A stretch of 64,000 nt of DNA, from positions 16,346,802 to 16,410,801 of the forward strand of contig NC_045148.1 in NCBI RefSeq assembly GCF_008831285.2. The letters run 5' to 3'. Source of the stretch: Nymphaea colorata (taxonomy: Eukaryota; Streptophyta; Magnoliopsida; Nymphaeales; Nymphaeaceae). The notes beneath the pieces were generated by a model. It was not told the DNA's origin. It searched no databases and worked only from the letters and a program-made list of their open reading frames with translations. The position numbers were made by a program, and so were the translations under genes. This document shows positions 63,394-64,000 of this stretch, piece by piece; position 1 is the stretch's first letter; the number at the start of each line of letters is the position of its first letter.

Positions 63394-63621
63394 ATGGGGT
63401 TCCATGTCAAGCACTTGTTGGTCCTCTTTCTCTCAGCGTTATTGCTAGCTGGGAGAGGAGGGAGCTCCAGAGATTCAGAAATCCAAGTGGTTCTTGATTC
63501 CAGTTTCCTTCAGAAGTTCGTTGATCAGCTGCCGGACATGCCGAGGATTCAGACCTACAGCTTCAAGAATGGTGTGCCTGTCTCCAACCCACTCGAGATT
63601 GGCATGTTCAAGAAGAAATGG
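63394..63621 (+). CDS. LPR1: LPR1/LPR2-like multicopper oxidase, first exon
   Basis: The ATG at 63394 opens 76 codons ending at a GTACTC donor after TGG (63621/63622). A signal peptide (HLLVLFLSALLLAG) is followed by KFVDQLPDMPRIQTYSF and SNPLEIGMFKKKW. This matches the start of the mature part of LOW PHOSPHATE ROOT multicopper oxidases (FVDDLPDMPRL ... LQIGMFxxKW). Family members are secreted or cell-wall ferroxidases that help root tips respond to low phosphate and iron. The copper-binding histidine motifs lie in later exons outside the window. The donor is followed at once by a CT microsatellite (63624-63645). Partial because the window ends. Confidence 0.85.
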
Positions 63622-64000
63622 GTACTCTCTCTCTCTCTCTCTCTGCAGTTTCAGGATTACTGTCTATCTATATGACAGTAGACAGCAACATGATTGTCCT
63701 TATGGTAGATAAATTTTGATACAGGAGTTAACAATATTGAATGAAATCTAGGTCATCCTAGTACTTATTTACAGAAAAGATGCATTCAAAACTACACCTT
63801 GAAGTATGAATATGTCGAATTTCAATATGCAAATCTAAAAATCCACTGAAAACCAATCTAAAATGACAAAACAGATTGAATTTAAGTCTGGAACGCATAG
63901 AGTTTTTATATGAAGTTCGATTGACAGTCTAAAGACAATTTTGAGATCGTAAGTCCTGGTTCCTTTCACCACTACATTTCCCTGCTACCAACTTGCTATG
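63622..64000 (+). other. First intron of the LPR-like gene
   Basis: Starts GTACTCTCTCT and is open-ended at the window edge. No second exon resembling KFHRDLP-type family sequence was found here, so the intron is at least 379 bp. Confidence 0.6.

Noticed and set aside
62879-63414. Minus-strand frames upstream of the LPR-like gene, briefly considered a P450 fragment
   Set aside because: No ATG, no heme-binding or other motif, and the match rested on a few residues only.

Overview
The window is nuclear DNA from a flowering plant. It has intron-rich genes with GT-AG introns, chloroplast, cell-wall and plant-specific protein families, AT-rich intergenic DNA, very many CT/GA and TA microsatellites, and small non-autonomous transposons. 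I cannot name the species. No bacterial, organellar or viral gene block is visible.

Left to right, the genes I support are: the N-terminus of an SPL1/SPL12-like transcription factor running off the left edge (minus, to 350); an unrecognised three-exon gene of 270 codons (minus, 13194-10926); a TAK/RLCK-V-like transmembrane receptor-like kinase in seven exons (plus, 22679-24948); a COR413-type chloroplast inner-membrane protein in six exons (plus, 27952-30793); an intronless membrane-anchored basic-secretory-protein (BSP) family member that has lost its HExxH zinc motif (minus, 34606-33719); a GPI-anchored X8/CBM43 callose-binding-type protein in four exons (minus, 39786-37168); a Mei2-like three-RRM protein in twelve coding exons (minus, 51216-44824); and the first exon of an LPR1/LPR2-like multicopper oxidase (plus, 63394 onward). 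These are independent genes, not an operon. Several belong to stress or wall biology: cold (COR413), phosphate/iron (LPR) and callose (X8).

The DNA between genes is transposon-derived. I can define small inverted-repeat elements with target-site duplications: an hAT-like element at 41577-41767 with an 8-bp duplication; a TTA-flanked PIF/Harbinger-like element at 41366-41528 with apparent relatives at about 8055, 31979 and 61178; and a pair of related elements at 59248-59497 and 59647-59912, each with 8-bp flanks. A separate dispersed family, tied to CT tracts in two of its three copies, lies at about 4540, 14750 and 54655. A tRNA-derived SINE is near 26375. Recent local duplications include a perfect 189-bp tandem pair inside a Mei2-like intron.

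The most unusual points are the CT microsatellites placed directly after 5' splice sites in three or four different genes, the zinc-motif-less BSP protein, the identical 189-bp intronic duplication, a probable one-base frame break upstream of the unknown gene, and an old three-unit tandem repeat in a COR413 intron whose units each begin with or near a splice-acceptor-like sequence. I saw no obviously new multi-gene system. All exon models were assembled by eye from splice signals and family resemblance.
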